Source: Davidsoniella eucalypti (lineage: Eukaryota > Ascomycota > Sordariomycetes > Microascales > Ceratocystidaceae). From it: a stretch of DNA of 64,000 nt. This document shows positions 1 through 10,084 of the stretch, piece by piece. The position numbers and the translations under genes were made by a program. Position 1 is the stretch's first letter; the number at the start of each line of letters is the position of its first letter. The stretch covers positions 1 to 64,000 of the forward strand of contig RMBW01000107.1 of the NCBI GenBank assembly GCA_004009845.1, given 5' to 3'. The notes under the pieces are model-generated. The model ran no database searches, was not told the origin of the DNA, and worked only from the letters and a program-made list of their open reading frames with translations.

Positions 1-642
1 ACATTTAAATACTATCTCTTCGTGCAGTAGGGTTACGGATACTTGGCTGAACTCGATATCTCGTCAAAGCAATCCGATTATGGATAACTATAATTCGAAC
101 GCGGAACAAGATAAACAACCGCATCATTGTATAGAGTTAATATGGTTAGTATCCATATGCATATACATAAGACGTCCCTTTCCGTAAACGGTTTCGTCAA
201 TGAAAGAGAAAATATCCCCAAACAGGTGAGCCAAGCTCAGATGGTGCCAAAAGCAAATCTATGGCAGGCAAACAAACGAAGACTAATACATGTTTATCTA
301 TAAATAAAGTGAGATTTAAAAAAAATGAGTTTCTCAAGGGATGTCACTATTGCTATGATGCGATGAGTCAAAACTGTGGCTCATGTCGATTTTAAGCATT
401 GAGTATCATGTTCTTTTCATGAAGTGAAGACCAACTTAACCAAGATGGGTTGGAAAACAGAGATAATGAATCAGACCAGGGGCTTGCTTGTATTATGTAT
501 CTATCCAAGTCTGGTCAATGCGCATATATACAATGCATACACCCACCCCAAAAAACAAGTATGTCACTTACCACCAAAAACAGAGATAATTTATCTCGAC
601 TTCGTGATATCATCACGGACAAAATCGACAAAAATTGAATGA
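1..642. other. Intergenic, no gene seen
   Basis: AT-rich DNA with only short open frames (about 60-70 codons) that overlap each other in different frames and show no recognisable motif. Nothing here could be tied to a gene that enters from the left edge of the window. The right end carries the tRNA-Phe terminator. Confidence 0.6.
630..634 (-). terminator. Pol III T5 terminator of tRNA-Phe
   Basis: Five A residues on the plus strand, which read TTTTT on the minus strand. They begin 9 nt beyond the mature 3' end of the tRNA-Phe gene. This is the normal RNA polymerase III stop. A second TTTT follows at 624-621. Confidence 0.75.
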
Positions 643-747
643 TGGGGTGAACCGGGATCGAACCGGTGACCTTTAGATAACTCTCGTATTGAGATGGCCG
701 AAGTTTGTAGCTTCAGTCTAACGCGCTCCCAACTGCGCCACCGCCCC
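643..747 (-). tRNA. tRNA-Phe(GAA) with 32-nt intron
   Basis: The minus strand folds into a complete cloverleaf: 5' acceptor GGGGCGG, D-arm with GTTGGGA, anticodon stem TTAGA/TCTAA with loop CTGAAGA (anticodon GAA), and T-arm ACCGG-TTCGATC-CCGGT, ending in discriminator A. The anticodon loop is interrupted after position 37 by an intron at 679-710, the canonical place for nuclear tRNA introns. Without it the tRNA is 73 nt. CCA is not encoded, as expected for eukaryotes. One oddity is a C5-A68 mismatch in the acceptor stem; the other six pairs are fine, including a G7-U66 wobble. A T-run terminator follows. The tRNA identity is firm. Confidence 0.93.
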
Positions 748-799
748 CTACAATGCTGAAGTCGACCATGATAGCTGTCACGTAGTGTCACAAAACCCA

Positions 800-819
800 A
801 ACCCTAACTATTTAGGGTT
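800..819. promoter_or_regulatory. Inverted pair of telomere-like AACCCTAA boxes
   Basis: AACCCTAA at 800-807 and its exact reverse complement TTAGGGTT at 812-819 are separated by 4 nt. The pair lies 53 bp upstream of the tRNA-Phe gene. TTAGGG-like boxes in fungal promoters are known targets of Myb-type telobox factors such as Tbf1. Binding here is an inference. Confidence 0.4.
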
Positions 820-1529
820 ATATCTAATCCGGCGTCGTACGATCTTAGTGATTTAGGTAGACGTTAGATATCATCAAATCAAATTCAGGATTATATCGAG
901 AGAAGATTATCAAATTCAATACAGTGTCGTGTGATATTGGCGATCCAAGTGGACAAGTAGATAATTGATTATAGGAAAAGACCGAGTCAAAAGAAGGTAA
1001 AAGTCGCATTTCGCATGTAGCCTGAAAAACATAGCCTGTAGATGTTAAAGAGTAAATACTTTTTTTTGGGGAATGAAACATATACAAATATAGGCTGACT
1101 GATCTTGTTTGGTCGCGCCCAGCGTAACGCGAACTCTGGCCGCCTTGACGCGTTTTTGGTGCTACGGATTTGGGAAGTAGCGGAAGGCTGAAGGTCGCAA
1201 AAGCAACTAAAACATGCCATGTTCAGCCTAGCCTGCCCTGTAAAGCAAGATTGATACCCTCCACGCCCATCCTGGCGCCACCAGCAATAATACCAGCGCT
1301 GCAATAATATCAACAGGAACCAGCTTAATCGGTCACGACAACTACAATCGGAGCTAAACGCAGGATAGCGACACGGCGGCTAGTAATCATAATATTCAGC
1401 TACGGTTCATTTCAAACTCGCGATCCTGACGCCCACCAAACTTCTTTGCGCATACACTCTAGGTGACGACATCGATTTCCTCGGATTGTCGGCGAAGTGA
1501 GGCGTCTTTCGTCTACACAACAGCCCACC

Positions 1530-4500
1530 ATGTATATCAAGCAAATCATCATCCAAGGCTTCAAAAGGTGTGTTTGAATATATCATCCTCCCACCCCAAT
1601 TGCGCACGGCGCATTGCACTTGCTAACCAGATGATCTCCCCATAGTTACAAGGAGCAAATCGTCATCGAGCCCTTTTCGCCCGGTACAAACGTCATTGTC
1701 GGCCGTAATGGTGCGGGAAAAAGTAACTTCTTCGCTGCTATTCGATTTGTGCTCAGCGATGCCTACACCCAGATGAGCCGCGAAGAGCGCCAGGCCCTTC
1801 TCCACGAGGGCTCTGGTGCTGCTGTCATGTCTGCCTATGTCGAAATCATATTCGACAACTCAGATGACCGTTTCCCGACCGGCCACCCCGAAGTTGTTCT
1901 CCGTCGCACTATCGGTCTCAAAAAGGACGAATACTCGGTTGACCGCAAGGTCGTCACAAAGTCCGATGTCACTAACCTGCTGGAAGCCGCTGGTTTCTCG
2001 CGATCAAACCCATACTACATTGTTCCCCAGGGTCGGGTCACAGCACTCACTAGCATGAAGGAGTCGGATCGTTTGAATCTCCTCAAGGAGGTTGCCGGTA
2101 CACAAGTTTACGAGGCACGCCGTACAGAATCACTCAAAATCATGCACGACACAAACAACAAGCGTGAGAAAATTGACGAGCTGCTCAAGTACATCGACGA
2201 GCGTCTGAAGGAGCTAGAGGAAGAAAAAGAAGAGCTCCGTGGCTTCCAAGACAAGGACCGTGAACGTAGATGTCTCGAGTATGCCTTTTTCCATAGTGAA
2301 CAGGTCGAACTCCAGGAGGCTTTGGACCAAATCGAACAACTCAGAGACCAAAGCAAGGATAGCACTGAAGAGTGCCGGTCTAGCTTCATTCAAGGAGAAA
2401 AGGCCATCAATAAGATGGAGACCGAGATCCACCGCCTTACCCGTGAAATCGACCTTCTGAAAATCGACAAGCGACAATTTGAAGAAGACCGCCGTGATAC
2501 TGCCAAGGCATTGGCAAAGGCAGAGCTCACTGCCAAGGCTCTAACCGACAGCCAATCTGTTGAACAACAGACTCGCAAACACCAAGAACAACAACTCGCT
2601 TCTATAAAACACGAGATCAGCATCAAAGAGAAGGAACTAGCATCTATCATTCCAGAGTACAATCGCCGTAAATCTGCAGAGGAGGAAACACGCAAAAACC
2701 TTGATGCCGCAGACGTGGTAAGGTCTCGACTGCTTACCAAGCAGTCTCGTAGCTCTCAGTTCCGCAACAAGAACGAGCGTGACAACTGGCTGCGGAAGGA
2801 AATCCAAGACTTGACACAGAACATCAATAGCCAGAATACCCACCGAGCAGAGGCAGACGAAGAAGTTCAACGTATCACAACTGGTATCACCCAACTAGAA
2901 GTTGCTGTTTCCGAGCTGCGTGAGACTTTGAACGGATGGGGTAACGAACGTAGTTCCAAGGTTGAGAACCTTGCTCTCGCTCGTGATGCTCTCGACAAGC
3001 TTGAAGACACCCGGCGTTCTCTGCGTAGAGAAGATGACAAGCTAGAGTCTATCTTGTCTGATGCGCGAAATGAGCGGGAGAACTCGGAGCGGGAGTTGTC
3101 TCAATCTATGGATAGTGCTACGGCCCGTGGTTTGGCCACTATCCGCCGTATGAAGCTTGATCAAGATATTCCTGGCGCCTATGGAACTCTCGCTGAGCTT
3201 CTAGATGTGCCCGACGCTTACAGACTACCAGTAGAGCAGGTGGCTGGTGCCAGTCTGTTCCATTATGTCGTCGATAGTTCTGAGACTGCTACTCAAATAA
3301 TGAGCACTCTACAAAGCCAAAAGGGCGGCCGTGTGACATTCATGCCATTGGACCGCCTGAAGCCTAGAAGAATCGACATGCCTCGGGCCGATGATGCCAT
3401 TCCTATCTTGAGCAAAATCAACTACGACCCGAAGTATGAGAAGGCTTTCCAGCAAGTCTTTGGACGGACTATCCTGTGCCCCAACCTCAATGTCGCTGGC
3501 CAATATGCCCGTAGCCACCACGTAGATGGTATTACTATGGATGGTGATACTACGAGCAAACGCGGTGCTATGACTGGTGGTTATGTCGATCCTAGGAAGT
3601 CCCGCTTAGATACAGTGAAGTCTGTGAGCAAATGGCGGGGCGAGTATGAGCGTCTGTTACAACAGTCTGATGAGACCCGCCACAAGGTTGAGGCGCTGGA
3701 CCAAGAAATTTCCCAAGCGATGGGTGAACTGCGCAAAGCGGAGCAAGACTTAAATCAAATGGATCGTGGCCTTGAACCTCTTAGAAACAATCTTTCATCA
3801 CACGTCAATCAGATCGAAGTCCAGCGCAACCAGCTGGACGAGGCTATCCGACGTCGCAACCGTATGGACCGTAATCTTCAGGAGTTCATGGGCAACCTCG
3901 AGGCTCATCAAGCTGAACTGGCGGCTGAATTCAAGAAGGCACTGACGACCGAAGAAGAGAATCTACTACAGAAACTAGACGAGGATATGGTCCAAATGCA
4001 AAGAGACTGGAATGAACTCAGCGCTAGACGTCGCGAACTAGAATCGCGTAAACAGGCACTTGAGATTGATCTGCGTCATAAGCTACAGCCAACACTTGAC
4101 CAACTGACTAGTCTCGCCTTCGAGGGTGCATCTGGTTCTGGCGCTGGTGGCTCTATCCAAGAAGCCCAGCGTGAGCTCAAGAAACTGCAGAAGCAGTCCG
4201 CTACTACTGAGCAAATCCTTCAGTCTACTATCAGACAACTAGATGATCTCCAGGCCAAGGTGGCAGAACTTCATCAACAGAAGGCGGAACTGGAGCGGGC
4301 ACAACAAGAGATTGCCGCACAGCTCGAAAAACAACAGAAGAAAATCGATAAGAGCCTGCATCGAAAGGCCATGCTTACTCAACAACTGTCTGACTGTGCT
4401 AAGAACATCCGCGATCTCGGTGTATTGCCAGAAGAGGCGTTTGAAAAGTATGAGTCGATGGAGACCAAGACGGTATGTATATCCAGCATACACGAAACAA

Positions 4501-5331
4501 TGCATAGTGAAGTCAGCTAACACAATCATCTAGATCACATCTCGCCTCAAACGTGTGAACGAAGCACTAAAGAAGTACAAGCATGTCAACAAGAAGGCTT
4601 TTGAGCAGTACAATGCTTTTACTCAGCAGCAAGACCAGCTTATGAAGCGTCGCAAGGAGCTTGAGGCGTCTCAGGATTCGATCGAGGAGCTTGTCGCCCA
4701 TTTGGATCAACGGAAAGACGAAGCCATCGAACGTACATTCAAACAGGTGTCCAAGGAGTTTGCCACTATCTTCGAGAAGCTGGTACCTGCTGGCCACGGC
4801 CGTCTTGTCATCCAACGCCGCGCAGATCGCCGCAAGGAAGATGCCGAGGAGTCGGACCCAGAGCAGCGCGGACAGGTCGAAAACTACACTGGTGTCGGTA
4901 TCAGTGTCTCGTTCAACTCGAAGCAGTTCGACGAGCAGCAGCGTATCCAGCAACTCAGTGGTGGACAGAAGAGTAAGTCTATATCCAAGTCACCATCATC
5001 TCTACATCCTTTTCTTGTACTAACTTTCTAAATCTCAGGTTTGTGTGCTTTGTGCCTGATCTTCGCTCTTCAACAAACAGAAAGTTCGCCTATGGTTATC
5101 TTCGACGAGGTTGATGCTAATCTCGATGCTCAATATCGTACTGCCGTTGCTGCTTTGCTCCAGAGCATCTCGCGCGATGCCGGAACTCAGTTTATTTGCA
5201 CTACTTTCCGCCCTGAAATCGTTCACACTGCTGACAAGGCATATGGTGTTACGTTCCGCACCAAGACCAGTGGTATTGACTGTGTGAGTACCGAGGAGGC
5301 TCTAAGCTTCGTCGAGGGTCAGAAGTCATAG
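1530..5331 (+). CDS. SMC3: Cohesin subunit SMC3
   Basis: Exons 1530-1567, 1646-4472, 4534-4972 and 5039-5331 join in frame to 1198 residues, the usual SMC3 length. SMC3 pairs with SMC1 to form the cohesin ring that holds sister chromatids together (sudA in Aspergillus nidulans). Visible parts in order: Walker A GRNGAGKS (32-39); the lysine pair K105-K106 in LKKDEY, which aligns with the lysines acetylated by Eco1; two long coiled coils; a hinge at about 520-665 with GAMTGGY; ABC signature LSGGQKS (1096-1102); Walker B ending in D1124-E1125; and D-loop around 1127-1131. Introns are 78, 61 and 66 nt. The first has donor GTGTGT and branch GCTAAC, and splits the codon of S13 in GFKSYK, so exon 1 supplies only 12 full codons. 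The start is set by the conserved MYIKQIIIQGFKS. Confidence 0.97.
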
Positions 5332-6130
5332 TCCGTATAGTATCTAAGTCCATCCATATCAAGATGTCGTGGAGATTCATGGTAAAAAGATGCCAAGGTG
5401 GATGAAGACCAATGTTTTGCTAGTGGGAACCGGAGTCAGGCCTTTTATTGTTCTTTATTTTGTTATGCTGGCTGGGAAATGTGCTTATCTTTTATTGTTA
5501 TGTTACTGCTTGATCTGTCAAATTTTCTCTCTTTCAGCATGTTCCCTCTCTTCTTTCTACATGTTTTAGTTTTCTTTATCTTGCTGATGACACTTGTTCA
5601 TCACTGTCTTTTTTTTCTTTCGTATTTCTATATTGATCTTCTTACGGTTGGATATCAAACTCTGAAATGAATATTGTACAATTTTCTTCTATAGTCTGTA
5701 ACTTCGTACGAAAATTTATAGCTTTGATTTCTTTCGATGATATAAAAAGTATTCTTGAAGAGTTTGCGCATTATCACCGATGCCCTATCAGGATGCCCGA
5801 ACATAGGCGAACACATCGATCCGAAGAGAGAAGGAAAGAAACATGGTAAAACAGATACCGCATCAGTTTCTACCAAAGAAGTCGGCTGACTCTTCTGTGA
5901 ATCATATATCTAGTGAATGGTTAACACATGGGCGGTCACTAAAGCGGGTATAGTTTTGGTGCATAGTTTTTTATACAATGTTACAATTCTACACATATAA
6001 TACACGCTATACCAGGTTGATTTTCTTCAATGAAGCAACCTGTAAAGACATCACTCTCTCCTCCCCCAAGGTCGTATACTCCTACAAAAACGAAATCATA
6101 CATTATTTACCTTCTTTTTTAATTTTTTTT
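5332..6130. other. Convergent 3' intergenic region
   Basis: This stretch lies between the stop codons of SMC3 (plus) and mL46 (minus), so it should hold the two 3' UTRs and polyadenylation sites. The plus strand is T-rich around 5440-5640, consistent with the SMC3 3' UTR. No gene or RNA was recognised. Confidence 0.7.
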
Positions 6131-7305
6131 TTATCTATCAGCCATCATGTTGCGGACACCCTTGAAGTGCTCAGGCTTGAACGTCTCCTGAATCTCCTCA
6201 CGGGTGAGCCACTTGAAGTCCTTCAGACCTAGAGGATTTCCGGTGAGGTTGGCCTGGCCAGCCATGATGCGGGCTTTCAGGAAGAAGGTCTTGGTCGTAT
6301 GGTCAACAATGTGGGCTACGGGGACACGACCAACGACCCAGGTGTTCATGTTGACGCCAGCAGCGGTGTCCATAGCTCTCTGAGCAGCCTATATCGAAGT
6401 GGGTAGGTTAGTAACAGGACATCTAGAAGAGGTCTGGTTATTGGGATGTTAGTTGCTTACGATGTGAATGTTCTCCTTCTCCTCCAGCTCGACAGCGGGG
6501 AAAGACCAAGTACCATCCGCTTGCTGCACGACCAGATACAATGTACGGTCCATAGCTCTGTCTAGTCTTTTCACATCATTCTTCACATCAGCTTCGGAGA
6601 CTCTGGGCTGTGGGCTCTCGACAGGCTGTCTATCCTCCTCTGGAATCTCCTCCGCATCTTCCGAAACACGCAACTCGGCATCCTTGAGTAGAGTGTTAGC
6701 CAAAGTCTCGGGAGAACTTAATTTATCGCCAACCAACAACTCATCGTTCCAGGAACTCGCAGCCTTTCCGTTGTAGAAGCCGATTTCACGACTGACTACA
6801 CCCGAGCGCTCGCGTAGCTTGATGGCCCAGTCGAGCTGGGCAGGCGTGTCGGGCTTGAAGTAGAATTTCTGACTGAATGGCAGACATAGACGTTCGTTGA
6901 GACGTTTTTGGTAGAACCAGAAGGCGCTCTCGAATGGATGTGGCTCGGCTGTGAGGAGGGGCGCGCGTGTCACGATGATGCCGGCTTTTATCTTGTGCGT
7001 TGGCGTGCTAGGAGACGTGCTAGAGGCCGATGATAGGCTAGATGTAGGAGGAGGCGGAGGCGGTGCCGATGACGTCGATGGGGAGGACTCAGTAGTGGTT
7101 GAGTATGTGCGGATTGTGAAGACGGCGCGGGGCATGTGAGAGGACGTTAAGGTCCCTGTTAGTAGACGGTATTGTTAGCAATTGATCTGGCCACAGGTTA
7201 GTGTGACAAGATTATCAGAATCTTTGTATATCTGTAGTTTTCTGGGAAGATAGACGTACTCCGCAGCATGACCATCATGGTCTGTGATGGTGCTCTAGAA
7301 GCCAT
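6131..7305 (-). CDS. MRPL17: Mitochondrial ribosomal protein mL46 (MRPL17 family)
   Basis: Exons 7305-7260, 7155-6461 and 6388-6131 join in frame to 332 residues. This is a protein of the mitochondrial large ribosomal subunit. The 46-nt first exon gives a Met-, Arg- and Ser-rich start (MASRAPSQTMMVMLR) and reads through into RRTLTSSHMPRAVF, a good mitochondrial presequence. A Met at residue 23 (7135-7133) opens the long second exon and is the start a simple ORF finder would pick, but the upstream exon has a perfect GTACGT donor and the frame continues. A Ser/Pro/Thr-rich linker (about 33-68) precedes the conserved core (HKIKAGIIVTRAPLL onward). The C-terminal part (about 218-332) has the Nudix-like fold of the family, with TWSFPAVEL and WVVGRVPVAHI. 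Introns are 104 and 72 nt with TACTAAC-type branch sites. Confidence 0.9.
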
Positions 7306-10084
7306 TGGATATGTGGTGCGGTTATATCGCCTTTCTCTCGTTGAAGTTACAAAAACAGGTTATAGCCTATTTTTTTTGGCTCGGATAGCTTCGTCTGGTC
7401 TTAGTGAAGCTAAAGTTCAAAAACCGTCGCTAATATTGTCGTCGTGAGAGTGGCCACAGCCCGATACCTGAGGCACTCTGATATCTGCTATTTCGGTCCT
7501 AACGGTGTTGAGGTTGAACTTTTTCGCGATCAATTGGCCGTTAGTCAGCAGAGCCACAATTATGTTGTCACGGTAGCAAGTTCATTACGGCTTTGTATCG
7601 ACTAAACTATATGTTTTTTTTCATAGATTAGCAAACTGTAACTTCAGAGAGACATATCAAAGTGTTTAGAAAGTTTGTAATAATGCTACATACTATTACA
7701 TAGGATACTACTGGTATCTGTAGTACCCAAAAAGCAATGCAAGTGAAGTAAATATTCGCCAAAGTGTCTTCGTAGATGATATGTGTTTAGGGTCTACTCT
7801 TAGGGTCCGTAAAGTATGTCATGCCTCAGGCCAAAACCTTCAAAGAGACCCACTATGGGCTAAAGAATTTAGTATAAAGGTAGACAATCTGCACCTCCAC
7901 TCACTTTTTTCCTATTTTTCCTTTTCTTCTTCATCTTCTATATTAAGGCACTCCTTATCATCGAAACTACTTAACCATCTTAATACCCCAAAGTGTTTTG
8001 ACCGTTTATGAGTGCCGCGATTAATAGTTGCAGTCTTTTTTCGCTAGCGGTACTCGCGCAAACTTAGTTTTGCTTCTCAACCTACTGGGTTCTGCTGGAT
8101 AGTTTCTGCTCACATTTCTCTCGACAACTACCTGTATTTATATCATTGATTGTGAATCGAGTATAGACCTGAATGTCATGTATCAATATGTAAAAGAAAT
8201 ATGTGAATTTTTCGCAACATTTTATCCTCTAAGTGACGCGAAATCTTTCCATAATCCATCATACTAACCCTAATACATAGGGTACACATACATTCGATCA
8301 ATTGAACTTGAAATATACATTCAAAGACCTGTACGATTCTTCTTAACGACATCAAAATCTACTCGGATTGAGGGTGGAAATATGATAATATTAGAAAGTG
8401 GTGTAGTCGGCTATGAACAGATTACTCCCTCTTGGTGATATACCGAATATTCCGTTTTTTCTACTATACTAAAAAGTAAAGGGGAAAAAGGGGAAAAGCA
8501 AAAAGAAAAAACCCCGTATAAACCGTTCTGACCTTGCTCGAAGAGTATATCTATCAGCCGGAGAAGAATAGATATAGACTTGAGAAAGATGGTACTGGGA
8601 CTCTTCGTACATGAGGTCCATGGTAAAAGAACCTATACCTGACGACGCATTCAACGAAAGCAAGGTAGCACCCGGTGCTGCTGATACGCCGGGCTGGAAT
8701 ACTTCCTACATAGTAGGAATATCTATAAGATACAGATAGACAGCACAAACAAAGGACAGTTTGTAAACCGAGCAAATGGCAAATGGGTCGAAGAAAGCCA
8801 TTATAGCCATAGTAACCATCACCAGTGAAGAGGAGAAGGCCTGGCCTGATACTAGCAAGAGTAAAAGGAGAAACAAAAACGCATGGAATTGTGCATGCCG
8901 AGTAAGAAAAACTCAAGACGACATGGTCGAATGATCATGATCACCCTCTTGGATGTTGAGGGGTGAAACAAAGAGACATCGAAAGAACTAGCCATGTAGA
9001 ACTCTTGATAGATTGACAAACTGATATTGTTTGTAGTCTATGAACTAGCTGACGACTCGAAGGCCATCAAAGATCGAATAAGAAACACTCCATTAAAGAA
9101 GCAATATCCATAAAAAAAGACATTCGTGTTGAGAAGGGGAAAAATGAACACTGAATAAATTGACCTCGAACAAAGTGGAAAATCCGGAGGGACAGGCCGA
9201 GGCCAAAAAAAAAACCCGCCCCTGGAGAAGAAAAGGAAGAAGAAAGAAAAGGACAGAGGGAAAAAAAATTCAATGATGGTTTGTAGTTTTTATATTATTT
9301 AGGTGTACATATGTACATGTTATGTTACTTAGTGACGCAAGCATAATAGGTCTAACCGCAAAGCGGTGGCCAAATCCGGCCATTTCCGTATAGAGACACT
9401 ATCAGTTCACGACATCCGGAAGAACAAAGATGATAGAAACGGTAGAGTACTAGTTTATCTCAACAAAGTAAGATGTTACGCTTTACGGTAATTCTCCTCC
9501 TTGTGTATATATGTATTATATTATGGACATACTAAGACCATGCGTGAAAAAAATATATAACCAAAACACAGAAAAATTGAGTTGATATCACACCCATCAA
9601 AAGGATACGCTATCTTTGACAGTACATGACGCAGAAAAAGGGAGATAAAAGAAGGCCCCCCAAACAAAAAAAAAAAAACGAGTGAAAAAAAAGATAACTT
9701 GTACCTAGCGAGTACTGGATGCAAAGAACAAATGCTTTGCTTAAGAGTAAGATAGAAACAAAATAAAGGATACGAAACAAAACCTGTATGTATGACTGAG
9801 ACGACTCAGAGGTGGGAAGAAAAAATATCAATATAAAGCAGAACAATCTATTATGTGATCGCGGGCTTTTGTGTAATAAGAAATGGGCAGTAATAATGTA
9901 CAGCCGTAGAGACAAGTAGGAAATGAAGGAAGAAAGGAAAAGAGTTAGTCGTAAGGGAATATAAGAGAAAGAAGTAGACACGAAGAGAAATGGCTTTGAA
10001 AAAAGTGTGTGAATGGGAAACGAGGGCATGCTATTTCACATGAGGGATATGGTGAGGGAGGGGGTTCTGCAAGCCAAAGAATGC
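7306..10084. other. Intergenic, with purine-rich probable 3' UTR of the F-box gene
   Basis: No recognisable gene. From about 8460 to 10050 the plus strand is strikingly purine-rich with many A-runs, so the minus strand is pyrimidine-rich. This is the sense strand just after the stop codon of the F-box/WD40 gene and probably represents its 3' UTR or 3' flank. Open frames here (for example minus 9610-10029, rich in F, L and S) are by-products of this composition. One AACCCTAA box lies at 8266-8273 and a TGTACATA-rich palindromic run at 9303-9320. Confidence 0.55.

Noticed and set aside
797..820. Telomere end or subtelomere
   Set aside because: Only isolated single AACCCTAA units are present, not a tandem array, and housekeeping genes surround them.
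9610..10029. 139-codon minus-strand open frame rich in Phe, Leu and Ser, membrane-like
   Set aside because: It is a by-product of the pyrimidine-rich strand just 3' of the F-box gene. Other frames in the same stretch give the same kind of peptide, and there is no motif.
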